Of a stretch of DNA of 64,000 nt, positions 17,638-25,709 are shown in pieces (position 1 is the stretch's first letter; the number at the start of each line of letters is the position of its first letter). The notes under the pieces are model-generated. The model ran no database searches. It was given only the letters and a program-made list of their open reading frames with translations, and had not been told where the DNA came from. The position numbers and the translations under genes were made by a program. This stretch comes from an uncultured Oscillibacter sp. (lineage in GTDB: Bacteria > Bacillota > Clostridia > Oscillospirales > Oscillospiraceae), in contig CAJTMG010000005.1 in the NCBI GenBank assembly GCA_910577405.1, positions 58,203 to 122,202 of the forward strand. The letters are read 5' to 3'.

Positions 17638-19113
17638 ATGCTGTACATCGGAATTGACCTGGGCACCTCCGCCGTCAAGCTGCTGCTGATGGACGGGACG
17701 GGAAACATTCAGAAAATCGTGTCCCGGAGCTACCCCCTGTCCTTCCCGAAGCCCGGCTGGTCCGAACAGAATCCGGAAGACTGGCTGCGGGAGACTGTGG
17801 CGGGGATTCGGGATCTGACGGCGGACTGCGATCACAGTCAGATTGCGGGCATTGGCTGCGGCGGTCAGATGCACGGTCTTGTGGCCCTGGACGCAGACGA
17901 TCAGATGCTCCGCCCGGCAATCCTGTGGAACGACGGCCGGACTGCGGAGGAAGTGGCATACCTGAACGAAACCGTCGGACGGGAGACCCTCAGCCGGTAT
18001 ACCGCCAACATCGCTTTTGCCGGCTTTACCGCCCCGAAGCTGCTCTGGATGCGCAGGCACGAGCCGGAACTGTTCGGGAAGATCGCAAAGGTCATGCTGC
18101 CGAAAGATTACCTGAATTATTGTCTGACGGGCGTTCACTGCACGGATGTGTCCGACGCGTCGGGAATGCTGCTGTTCGACGTGCAGCACAAACGATGGAG
18201 TCCGGAAATGCTGGAGCTGTGCGGCCTGCGGGAATCCCAGATGGCGCGGATTTTCGAGAGTTACGAAGTTGTTGGGACCTTGACGCCGGAGATGGCCGAA
18301 ACGCTGGGTTTGCCAAAAGGCGTGAAGGTCTGCGCAGGCGCCGGAGACAATGCCGCTGCCGCCGTGGGTACAGCCACTGTAGGCGACGGACGCTGCAACA
18401 TTTCTCTTGGCACCTCCGGAACCATCTTCATTTCCAGCAAAGAGTTCGGCGTGGACCCCAACAATGCCCTGCACGCCTTTGCCCACGCCGACGGGCATTA
18501 TCACCTGATGGGCTGTATGCTCTCCGCCGCAAGCTGCAACAAATGGTGGATGGAGGAAATTCTGAAAACCGGCGAATTTGCAGCGGAACAGGCCCCCATT
18601 ACGGATGAGAAGTTAGGAAATAATCATGTCTTCTTCCTGCCCTACCTGATGGGCGAACGCTCTCCGATCAACGATACCAACGCCCGGGGGACCTTCACGG
18701 GACTGACGATGGATACCAGCCGGGCCGATCTGACCCAGGCGGTGCTGGAGGGCGTGGCTTACGGCATCCGGGATTCCCTGGAGGTGGCGAAATCCCTGGG
18801 GCTGTCCATCCCCCGGAGCAAGCTCTGCGGAGGCGGCGCGAAAAGTCCCCTGTGGCAGAAGATTTTCGCCAATGTGCTGGATTTGGACGTAGACCTTCTG
18901 GAAACCGAAGAGGGTCCCGGCTATGGCGGCGCGATTCTGGCTGCGGTGGCCTGCGGGGAGTATCCTACTGTGGAAGCCGCCGCGGAAACGTTGGTCCATG
19001 TGACAAAGACCATCCATCCGGACCCGGAATTGTCCGCCCGCTATGAGACGCAGTATCAGAAATTCCGGCAGATTTATCCTGCAATGAAGGGCCTCTTCCC
19101 GGTACTGCATTGA
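17638..19113 (+). CDS. FGGY-family carbohydrate kinase, xylulokinase-like
   Basis: A 491-aa kinase; ATG 17638 follows AAAGGAG, and the longer frame runs back into the AraC gene. It has the actin-like fold: YIGIDLGTSAVKLLLMD at the N-terminus (phosphate loop), GCGGQMHGLVALD and ILWNDGR typical of XylB, CAGAGDNAAAAVG, and the C-terminal ATP-site LCGGGAKSPLWQKIFANVL. It would phosphorylate D-xylulose or a related ketose entering through the neighbouring importer. The downstream isomerase-like gene, 73 nt away, suggests an isomerase-kinase pair; no classical xylose isomerase gene is present in the window. Confidence 0.87.
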   Translation: MLYIGIDLGTSAVKLLLMDGTGNIQKIVSRSYPLSFPKPGWSEQNPEDWLRETVAGIRDLTADCDHSQIAGIGCGGQMHGLVALDADDQMLRPAILWNDGRTAEEVAYLNETVGRETLSRYTANIAFAGFTAPKLLWMRRHEPELFGKIAKVMLPKDYLNYCLTGVHCTDVSDASGMLLFDVQHKRWSPEMLELCGLRESQMARIFESYEVVGTLTPEMAETLGLPKGVKVCAGAGDNAAAAVGTATVGDGRCNISLGTSGTIFISSKEFGVDPNNALHAFAHADGHYHLMGCMLSAASCNKWWMEEILKTGEFAAEQAPITDEKLGNNHVFFLPYLMGERSPINDTNARGTFTGLTMDTSRADLTQAVLEGVAYGIRDSLEVAKSLGLSIPRSKLCGGGAKSPLWQKIFANVLDLDVDLLETEEGPGYGGAILAAVACGEYPTVEAAAETLVHVTKTIHPDPELSARYETQYQKFRQIYPAMKGLFPVLH

Positions 19114-19186
19114 GTGGAAAAGCTGTAAAAAACGTTTGTAAACCAGGAGAGCATCATTGAATTATATAGTGAGAGGAGAATCATTT

Positions 19187-20677
19187 ATGCTGACCAACAT
19201 TCCGGAAGTAAAGCTGGGCATTATCGCCGTATCCCGTGACTGCTTCATCATTTCCCTGTCGGAGCGCCGCCGTGCCGCAGTAGCCGCCGCGTGCAGAGAA
19301 GCCGGTACGGAGATCTACGAATGCCCGGTGACGGTGGAGAACGAAAAGGATATGCTGAAGGCGGTAGAGGACGTGAAGGCCGCGGGCTGCAACGCGCTTG
19401 TGGTCTTTCTGGGCAATTTCGGCCCGGAGACGCCCGAGACGCTGATTGCAAAGAATTTCGGCGGTCCGTGTATGTACGTTGCCGCCGCAGAGGAAACCGG
19501 GGAGGATCTGATTGACGGCCGGGGCGACGCCTACTGCGGTATGCTGAACTGCTCCTATAATCTGGGAATGCGGTGTCTGAAAGCCTTCATCCCGGAGTAT
19601 CCCGTAGGCACCGCGGCAGATGTGGCAAAGATGATCGGCGAATTCAAGCCCATTGCCTGCGTGCTGATTGGCCTGTCTCAATTGAAAATTATCACTTTCG
19701 GACCCCGGCCTCAGGACTTCTTTGCCTGCAACGCGCCGATTAAGGGTCTGTATGAAATCGGCGTGGAAGTGGAGGAAAATTCCGAGCTGGACCTGCTGGT
19801 TTCCTACAAGGCCCACGAGGGCGACCCCCGGATTCCCGGCATCTGCGAGGACATGGCAAAGGAAATGGGCCAGGGCTGCTATTATCCCGAGATGAGCGAG
19901 CGGATGGCCCAGCTTGAAATCACGCTTCTCGACTGGGCGGAGGCGCATAAGGGTGCCCGGCAGTATGTGGCGTTTGCGGACAAGTGCTGGCCCGCGTTCC
20001 CGGAAGCCTTCGGCTTTGAACCGTGCTATGTGAATTCCCGTCTGGTAAGCCGCGGCATTCCCGTCTCCTGCGAGGTGGATATCTACGGCGCGCTGAGTGA
20101 ATATATCGGTATGTGCGTTTCCGGCGATACTGTGACCCTGCTGGACATCAACAATTCCGTTCCCGCCGACCTCTATGAGCAGGATATCAAGGGCAAGTTT
20201 GATTATCAGCTCACGGATACTTTTATGGGCTTCCACTGCGGCAACACCCCTTCCTGCAAGCTCTGCCCGGACCGCGCGGTGAAGTATCAGCTCATCCAGC
20301 ACCGCCTCCTGGAACCCGCCGGCAGCGACCCCGATTTCACCCGCGGCACTCTGGAAGGAGATATTGCCGCCAGCGAGATCACGTTCTACCGGCTCCAGTG
20401 CGACAGCGAGGGCAAGCTCCGGGCTTACATCGCGCAGGGTGAGGTGCTTCCCGTGAAGACCCGTTCCTTCGGCGGCATCGGCGTTTTTGCGATTCCGGAA
20501 ATGGGCCGTTTCTATCGCCATGTGCTGATTCAGAAGCGCTATCCCCATCACGGCGCCGTTGCTTTCGGTCATTACGGAAAGGCGCTTTTTGAGGTCTTCA
20601 AGTTCCTGGGCATTGAGGATATCGCCTACAACCAGCCCAAGAGCCTCCCTTATCCTACTGAAAATCCCTTTGTGTAA
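19187..20677 (+). CDS. L-fucose/L-arabinose isomerase family protein
   Basis: A 496-aa protein. The ATG at 19187 has AGGAG eight bases upstream; a TTG ten codons earlier is less likely. The N-terminal half resembles the fucose/arabinose isomerase Rossmann-like domain (an ALVVFLGNFGPE segment near residue 70), and FHCGNTPSC with the following beta-rich tail fits the fucose-isomerase C-terminal domain. It would interconvert an aldose and ketose with a metal ion. With the xylulokinase-like gene it can explain ketose formation before phosphorylation, but the sugar is not known. Confidence 0.72.
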   Translation: MLTNIPEVKLGIIAVSRDCFIISLSERRRAAVAAACREAGTEIYECPVTVENEKDMLKAVEDVKAAGCNALVVFLGNFGPETPETLIAKNFGGPCMYVAAAEETGEDLIDGRGDAYCGMLNCSYNLGMRCLKAFIPEYPVGTAADVAKMIGEFKPIACVLIGLSQLKIITFGPRPQDFFACNAPIKGLYEIGVEVEENSELDLLVSYKAHEGDPRIPGICEDMAKEMGQGCYYPEMSERMAQLEITLLDWAEAHKGARQYVAFADKCWPAFPEAFGFEPCYVNSRLVSRGIPVSCEVDIYGALSEYIGMCVSGDTVTLLDINNSVPADLYEQDIKGKFDYQLTDTFMGFHCGNTPSCKLCPDRAVKYQLIQHRLLEPAGSDPDFTRGTLEGDIAASEITFYRLQCDSEGKLRAYIAQGEVLPVKTRSFGGIGVFAIPEMGRFYRHVLIQKRYPHHGAVAFGHYGKALFEVFKFLGIEDIAYNQPKSLPYPTENPFV

Positions 20678-20787
20678 TCTTTTTCATCCATAAGCGCCCG
20701 TTGATCCTGACGGCCTTTTCAGCAGATTTGCAAGGCTCTGCATTTCTTGGAAACCGCCGCAGGATTTCCGGACCGAATATCAAAAAG

Positions 20788-20823
20788 CCGGAGGAGACGT
20801 TGTATTGCGCCCCTCCGGTTTTC
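20788..20823. terminator. Bidirectional terminator between convergent genes
   Basis: CCGGAGG and CCTCCGG stem with T runs on both sides, between the isomerase gene and the convergent acetyltransferase gene. Confidence 0.75.
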
Positions 20824-20851
20824 TGCTGTTTTTGTTATGGAATTCCTGTTT

Positions 20852-21442
20852 TTACTTCCAGCGCGGATATTTTTCCCGGTCCTGCTCGGTAAGCGTCCGG
20901 ATAACACGGCACGGTACGCCTCCCGCAAGAACGCCGGAAGGAATGTCCCGATTGACCACGCTGCCCGCCGCAATCACGCTTCCGCTTCCGATGGTCACGC
21001 CAGGCAGAACGCAGACATTCGCTCCGAACCAGACGTTATTGCCTACGGTAATGGGCAGAGCGATTTCCAGCCCCTGATTCCGCTGTTCCACGTCCAAAGG
21101 ATGCCCGGCGGTGGTGAAGGTGCAGTTCGGGGCAATAAACACGTTGTCGCCGAAGGTCACTTTTGCGCCGTCGAGAATGACACAGTTGTAATTGGCGAAG
21201 AAATTGCGGCCCGCAAAGATGTTGAAGCCGTAATCACAATAAAAAGGCGCGTTGATGCCGATTTCCCCCTGGATTTCGCCAAAAATACAATGGAGAAGCT
21301 CGTTTTTCCGCTCCGTGTCCGAAGGCCTGCACTGATTGAACGCATAGCACAAATCTGCGCATTTTTCCCGGAACCGGATGAGTTCTTCATCGTAATTGGC
21401 GTCGTATAAAAACCCCGCCTGCGCTTTCTGCCATTCTGTCAT
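20852..21442 (-). CDS. Maltose/galactoside-type O-acetyltransferase
   Basis: A 196-aa acetyl-CoA-dependent sugar acetyltransferase of the hexapeptide-repeat (left-handed beta-helix) family. The N-terminal helical maltose-acetyltransferase segment leads into hexapeptide turns including NIFAGRNFFANYNC, the catalytic-histidine segment TTAGHPLD and ITVGNNVWFGANVCVLPGVTIGSGSVIAAGSVV. The length is normal for Maa/LacA-type enzymes. A GGAGG site precedes the ATG. It is a single-gene unit facing the isomerase gene; a detoxifying role for excess sugars is the usual proposal for the family. Confidence 0.9.
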   Translation of the reverse strand: MTEWQKAQAGFLYDANYDEELIRFREKCADLCYAFNQCRPSDTERKNELLHCIFGEIQGEIGINAPFYCDYGFNIFAGRNFFANYNCVILDGAKVTFGDNVFIAPNCTFTTAGHPLDVEQRNQGLEIALPITVGNNVWFGANVCVLPGVTIGSGSVIAAGSVVNRDIPSGVLAGGVPCRVIRTLTEQDREKYPRWK

Positions 21443-21550
21443 ATAGAAAAACCTCCCGCTGATAAAATCCGCCTGAACCCGGCGCGTTTGACTTGCGGTA
21501 TTATACAGCGTCCTGGATGGAAAAGCAAGCCGTCAAATGGGAAAAAGCGC

Positions 21551-21607
21551 TTGACATATATAGACAGTCAATATATAATAGCGGACATAGATAGACTGTC
21601 TATATAT
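21551..21607 (+). promoter_or_regulatory. PadR-gene promoter with 14-bp inverted-repeat operator
   Basis: TTGACA (21551-21556) and TATAAT (21574-21579) are both perfect, 17 nt apart. Perfect 14-nt inverted repeats, ATATATAGACAGTC at 21556-21569 and GACTGTCTATATAT at 21594-21607, flank the -10 box; the left one touches the -35. The layout is that of an autorepressed PadR gene. Confidence 0.85.
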
Positions 21608-21627
21608 CCGAATGGGGGAGGGATTTT

Positions 21628-21969
21628 ATGGAACTGGACAGAAATCTGGTCACCGGAAGCATGGCGATGCTGGTAATGAAGCTGCTGGAGGACGGGGACA
21701 AGTACGGCTATCAGATGATTGAGGAGCTGCGGCAGAAGAGCGAGGACGCGTTCCGACTGAAAGCAGGGACGTTATATCCGCTTCTGCACAGTCTGGAGGC
21801 CAAGGGCTATGTGACGGCCCGCGAGAAGTCGGCGGAGAACGGCAAAACGCGTCGGTACTATCATCTGACGGAAGCCGGCGGCAGGGCTCTGAAGGACAAA
21901 ACAGCGGCCTGGGAGACGTACACAGAAGCGGTAGGCCGGGTGCTGAAAGGGGGCGTTTGTTTTGGGTGA
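21628..21969 (+). CDS. PadR-family transcriptional repressor
   Basis: A 113-aa winged-helix repressor of the short PadR subfamily. Motifs: GSMAMLVMKLLEDGDKYGYQ at residues 9-28, FRLKAGTLYPLLHSLEAKGYV (recognition helix and wing start) and GKTRRYYHLTEAGGRAL. A GGGGGAGGG site precedes the ATG. It is translationally coupled to the membrane protein gene downstream (8-nt overlap), a standard arrangement in which PadR senses a compound and controls an envelope protein. The perfect inverted repeat in its own promoter suggests autoregulation. Confidence 0.92.
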   Translation: MELDRNLVTGSMAMLVMKLLEDGDKYGYQMIEELRQKSEDAFRLKAGTLYPLLHSLEAKGYVTAREKSAENGKTRRYYHLTEAGGRALKDKTAAWETYTEAVGRVLKGGVCFG

Positions 21970-23299
21970 GCAGGTGCAGGCGTACTTGAAGACGGTACAG
22001 GAACAGATCCGATGGAAGCGAGCCCGTCCGGTGCTGGCGCTGGAACTGGAACAGCATCTCGCGGACCAGACGGAGGCGTTTCAGGCGGAGGGACAGGACA
22101 AGGATACGGCTGTGCGGCTGGCCTTGGAGGACATGGGGGACCCGGTAGAGCTTGGCGCGGAGCTGGACCGGGTACACCGTCCGAGACCGCAGTGGGGCCT
22201 TCTGGGGCTGACGATGGCGCTGGCGGCAGTATGCGGATTCCTGCGGTTTGCCCTTGGTTTTAGATACTCAAACATCAACATTTTTTTTGCTCTGGGTCTT
22301 GGAACCGTTGCTATGCTGGGGATGTATTTTCTGGATATTTCCCGATTGGCAAAGTATTCTCTGCGGTTCTATGTCTGTACGGTAATTCTCTGCATAAGTC
22401 TGGCGTGGGCTGACCAGCAATATTTCCTTTCATTTTTCAGTCCATTCTGGCACAGTCTGTTCTTATACGCGGCATTATTTTTTCCGGTGGTCTATGCGCT
22501 CTGGGTCTACTGGTGCCGGGACAAACGTTGGATAGGACTGGCCCTGTCTTGGGTAGGCTTATTTCCTTTATGCGTGCTTTGTGTCTGTTTGCCCAGGCTG
22601 TCCGCTGTTATTGTGATACTGGGAACCGGCTTTCTTATCCTTCTGCACGCCGCTTGGAAGGGCTGGTTCAGGCTTTCGCGGCTCAAGGGATTTATGGCCG
22701 TGCTTCTTGCAGACGCTGCATTTGTGGGCGGGATTCTCTGGCGGTACTCCGAAAGCATTTCCAAACGCCTGCAAATTGCTCTTCATCCGGAGCTGGACCC
22801 AATGGAGCGGGGTTACTATGGCTTTCAGATTCAGAACGCTCTGCGGAATCTCCCTTTGCTGGGTTCCTCCGTGGAAACAAACGGCGATATCTATGACTAC
22901 CATTACTTTCTTTGTAGCACGCATGACTTCCGCTTGACCTTTACGGCGGTACGCTGGGGCTGGATACCTCTTTTGCTTCTGGTTACGGCAATGGCGGTTC
23001 TGATTATCTGCCTTCTGGCGCGTGGACTCAGGCAGACGCACCGGCTGGGCCGAATGATCGTGCTGGCAGTAGGCTTGACCATGGGCCTGCGGCTTTTATT
23101 GAGTACGGCCATGAATTTGGGCGTTATTCTTTTCAGCGTCAGTTTCCCCATGCTGAACGGGAATACATACACCGTGGTCGACATGGCGCTGATTGGCCTT
23201 GCGCTGTCGGTATTCCGGGGGGACTCCATCGCAAGGGAGGAATTCACGCCGCCGCCCCGTCGGATACGCCGCATCCGTCTGATGGTCGAATACCGGTGA
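21962..23299 (+). CDS. Permease-prefix-domain membrane protein with FtsW/RodA-like region
   Basis: A 445-aa integral membrane protein starting at TTG, inside the 3' end of the PadR gene, with AAAGGGGG upstream. Residues 1-70 form the helical permease-prefix domain often found next to PadR genes (ARPVLALELEQHLADQTEAF and ALEDMGDPVELG). About ten transmembrane helices follow. The C-terminal third, with a periplasmic loop at about 270-320 and a GNTYTVVDMALIGLALSVFR ending, resembles FtsW/RodA/SpoVE lipid-II polymerases or flippases, but key polymerase residues cannot be confirmed by eye. It may be an envelope-stress-regulated relative rather than a main wall polymerase. Confidence 0.65.
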   Translation: MGEQVQAYLKTVQEQIRWKRARPVLALELEQHLADQTEAFQAEGQDKDTAVRLALEDMGDPVELGAELDRVHRPRPQWGLLGLTMALAAVCGFLRFALGFRYSNINIFFALGLGTVAMLGMYFLDISRLAKYSLRFYVCTVILCISLAWADQQYFLSFFSPFWHSLFLYAALFFPVVYALWVYWCRDKRWIGLALSWVGLFPLCVLCVCLPRLSAVIVILGTGFLILLHAAWKGWFRLSRLKGFMAVLLADAAFVGGILWRYSESISKRLQIALHPELDPMERGYYGFQIQNALRNLPLLGSSVETNGDIYDYHYFLCSTHDFRLTFTAVRWGWIPLLLLVTAMAVLIICLLARGLRQTHRLGRMIVLAVGLTMGLRLLLSTAMNLGVILFSVSFPMLNGNTYTVVDMALIGLALSVFRGDSIAREEFTPPPRRIRRIRLMVEYR

Positions 23300-23358
23300 A
23301 CCGCCTGCTGTCTGTTGTTCAAGGGCAGGAATCTGTTGCAGAGACATTGTTTGACAAA

Positions 23359-23402
23359 TGCAAGGGTTTTGATATATTTTCTGTCAAAACCCTTGCACTT
23401 TT
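23359..23402. terminator. Bidirectional terminator, perfect 14-bp stem
   Basis: TGCAAGGGTTTTGA (23359-23372) and its exact complement (23384-23397) surround an 11-nt loop, with T-rich sequence on both sides. It separates the PadR operon from the convergent oxidoreductase gene. Confidence 0.8.
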
Positions 23403-23503
23403 GATTGTTATATTACTTTGTATCTGCTGCGGGGCAATCGGTTTGAAAGGTTTGAAGTTCGGGTCGCTCCCTGGATTGTGGAACCTGCCTGTTCAATTGC
23501 ATA

Positions 23504-24457
23504 TCACAAATAGAGATCAGGTTTTTCCATAGTTTCGACCTTTAAGAACCGGGAAGTACCCCGGGAAGCGTTCATCATATCCCCAGCGACACAAGCGGCG
23601 TAGCCATCCCAGGCGGAGGGACCGGTAAGGACGCCGGCGTGAATGGACTCCACCCATTTGCAGAATTCGATGTCGTAGGCTTCGATAAAACGCTCTTTCC
23701 AATCGGTCATAATGGGCATACATTCCGCGGGGGTCATATTCTGCCAGCCTGCCGGTCGAACGCGCCGCACCACCGCGCTGGGGTCGGGGAGGCGCACGGT
23801 GCCGTTCTCACAGACAACCTCGCATTGAATATCATAGCCGTAGCTGTCGGCCACCTGAAGCTCCACGTCGATAAAGCAGCCGTTTTTAGTCCGCATGAGC
23901 ATAACCTGGGGATTGTCGTAGGCTTTCCCCACGGAATTAGCGCTCTGACGGACCTTCAGGCACTGAACGTCTTCGTATTCATCTCCCAGGAGCCAGCGGC
24001 AGATGTCCAGCTCGTGAATGCCTACAGTAGTAATGCCGTTTTCGGTCCGGAACTGGGGAGGCTGGGAGATATTGCGATGACAAGCCTTCAAAAGCAGAGG
24101 CCGTCCCAGTTCCAGTTCCCGGCGGATGATGGCCTCGCATTCCGCCCCGGTTTCCGCCAAGGGTTTCTCACAGAAGCACCATTTTTCCTCTGCCAGGGTC
24201 TTCATCACAAAACCGTAGTGAGACGCGTTGATGGACGTAATGACCACCGCCTCTACATCCGGGTCACGAATCATGGCGTCGCTGTCAGTACCGTAGGAGC
24301 GAAAGCCGTACTTTTCCGCAAGGGCGTCAGCATGGGCGGAGGTATGACTGCTCACCGCTGAGACCGTCGCGCCTGGGACAATTTCCATAATACGCCGGCA
24401 GTGGTCCCGTCCGATGTCGCCGCAGCCGATGATGCCGATTTTCAGTGTTTTCTCCAT
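23504..24457 (-). CDS. Gfo/Idh/MocA-family oxidoreductase
   Basis: A 317-aa NAD(P)-dependent dehydrogenase; ATG 24457 has AGGGAG upstream. Rossmann motif GIIGCGDIGRDHC is at the N-terminus, CEKPLAET marks the catalytic lysine, and TVGIHELDICRWLLGDE carries the His/Asp pair. The SAWDGYAACVAGDM ending also occurs in the oxidoreductase at 36725-37729, so the two are probably recent paralogues with related substrates. It stands alone between terminators. Substrate unknown. Confidence 0.82.
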   Translation of the reverse strand: MEKTLKIGIIGCGDIGRDHCRRIMEIVPGATVSAVSSHTSAHADALAEKYGFRSYGTDSDAMIRDPDVEAVVITSINASHYGFVMKTLAEEKWCFCEKPLAETGAECEAIIRRELELGRPLLLKACHRNISQPPQFRTENGITTVGIHELDICRWLLGDEYEDVQCLKVRQSANSVGKAYDNPQVMLMRTKNGCFIDVELQVADSYGYDIQCEVVCENGTVRLPDPSAVVRRVRPAGWQNMTPAECMPIMTDWKERFIEAYDIEFCKWVESIHAGVLTGPSAWDGYAACVAGDMMNASRGTSRFLKVETMEKPDLYL

Positions 24458-24620
24458 TAGCTCCCTGCCTTTCTCCGTCAGCGCGTTCACATAGGCGCTG
24501 TGGTTTGCGTTGAATGCCTCTTTTCTGCTTTTGGTTCCCTGCTGTCATAAAATCCAACCAGAAAGAAACAAAAGAAGAACTATTTTGATTATAGAAGTAG
24601 CTGCAATCCGTCAGCTATCT

Positions 24621-24692
24621 GGATCATCAGGACAGCGTCCATACAGACCAGAGCCGGAGCTGAAAGACTGCATATGCGGGATCTGCTCCTTG
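24621..24692 (-). pseudogene. Decayed 3' fragment of an EamA-type transporter gene
   Basis: This stretch aligns without gaps, at an offset of exactly 120 nt, for the first 50 bases with the 3' end of the intact EamA gene (24741 onward). I count 36 of 50 identical bases, including a 14-nt identical run ACAGACCAGAGCC plus neighbours, and similarity resumes after a small indel. On the minus strand one frame still reads ALVC...VLM, like the last transmembrane helix of the neighbour. It seems to be what is left of a tandem second transporter gene. Confidence 0.65.
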
Positions 24693-24717
24693 TAATGGTT
24701 CCCGGTGCGTCTGTTGC

Positions 24718-25632
24718 TTATGGCATATCCGTTTTCTTCCGGTTAATCAGGACGATGCCCGCACAGACCAGAGCCAGGGCGGTCAGATTGCGCACGGTCA
24801 GGATTTGCTCATTGAGGAAGAGGCCGCTCAGAAGGGTGCCGAAGACCGGTACGAGAAAATTGTAAACCGCCACGCTGCTGGAGGGATGGACCCGCAGCAG
24901 TCCGGTCCAAAGGGTAAAGGCCACAGATGACAGCACCGCCAGATAGACCATCAGCCCAATGCCGGCGGGGGAGACCACCGGAAGCCAGCCCCGGCCCAGA
25001 ACTCCCGCCAGCAGCAGCCCGGAGCCGCCCAGGAACATCTGCCAGCCAGTAATCATTTCCGGACCCAGGCCCATTTCGGAAAGGCGTTTGCTGTAGGGAG
25101 CTGCAAGACCGGTACACATTGCAGACAGCGCCATCAGACCCTCGCCCCGGAACGATGCGCTTCCCGCCAGATCCGCCCCGCCGGAAAGATTCACCAGGAT
25201 GACTCCCGCGAAACCGACTGCACAGCCAGCCGCCTTGCCCCAGGTCAGACGGTCGTCCCGGAACAGGAAGTGCGCCCCGATTACCGAGAAGAATACCGCT
25301 GAACCTGTAATCACAGCCCCTCTGGAACCGCTGGTATTGGACAGGCCCAGATAGAAGAGCATATATTGCAGACCCGTTTGCAGCAGGGCCATCATAAGGA
25401 TTCCCCCTAGATTTTCCCGCCGGAGGGCAAGTCCCTTTACACCCCTGGCTTTGGCGTACAGCAGCACCGCGCCGCCGGCCAAAGCAAACCGTACGCCGGC
25501 GAACAGGAGCTTCTGAAACACGTTGTCCCCATCGATGGCAAACAGCTCATAGCCAATCTTCACCCCCGGGAACGCGCTCCCCCAAAGCAGAGTACAGAGA
25601 ACCGCGCCCCAGAGAATCCCCATCTTTTTCAT
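24718..25632 (-). CDS. EamA/DMT-family transporter
   Basis: A 304-aa membrane protein with ten predicted helices arranged as two EamA repeats of about 140 residues (WGSAFPGVKI at the first, GEGLMALSAMCTGLAAPYSKRL at the second). I chose ATG 25632 (GGGAGG site) over a longer frame. DMT proteins mostly export amino acids or small metabolites. It is the last gene of a long minus-strand operon that begins with a Liv-type importer and also has an oxidoreductase gene 77 nt upstream, so it may export a product of that pathway. Confidence 0.85.
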   Translation of the reverse strand: MKKMGILWGAVLCTLLWGSAFPGVKIGYELFAIDGDNVFQKLLFAGVRFALAGGAVLLYAKARGVKGLALRRENLGGILMMALLQTGLQYMLFYLGLSNTSGSRGAVITGSAVFFSVIGAHFLFRDDRLTWGKAAGCAVGFAGVILVNLSGGADLAGSASFRGEGLMALSAMCTGLAAPYSKRLSEMGLGPEMITGWQMFLGGSGLLLAGVLGRGWLPVVSPAGIGLMVYLAVLSSVAFTLWTGLLRVHPSSSVAVYNFLVPVFGTLLSGLFLNEQILTVRNLTALALVCAGIVLINRKKTDMP

Positions 25633-25709
25633 CCCGCTGCCTCCCTGTAAAAGAAGACCGCCGCCAAATAAAGAGGCAGCGGCAGTCTCCTGAACGTCTC
25701 CCGCCGCAG

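Noticed and set aside
19128..19150. Possible catabolite-repression (cre) site between kinase and isomerase genes
   Set aside because: The spacing of the A/T runs around the central CG does not fit the cre consensus.
23296..23532. 78-codon frame with a hydrophobic segment after the PadR operon
   Set aside because: Most of it is the 14-bp terminator hairpin and it overlaps the convergent oxidoreductase gene; no ribosome binding site.
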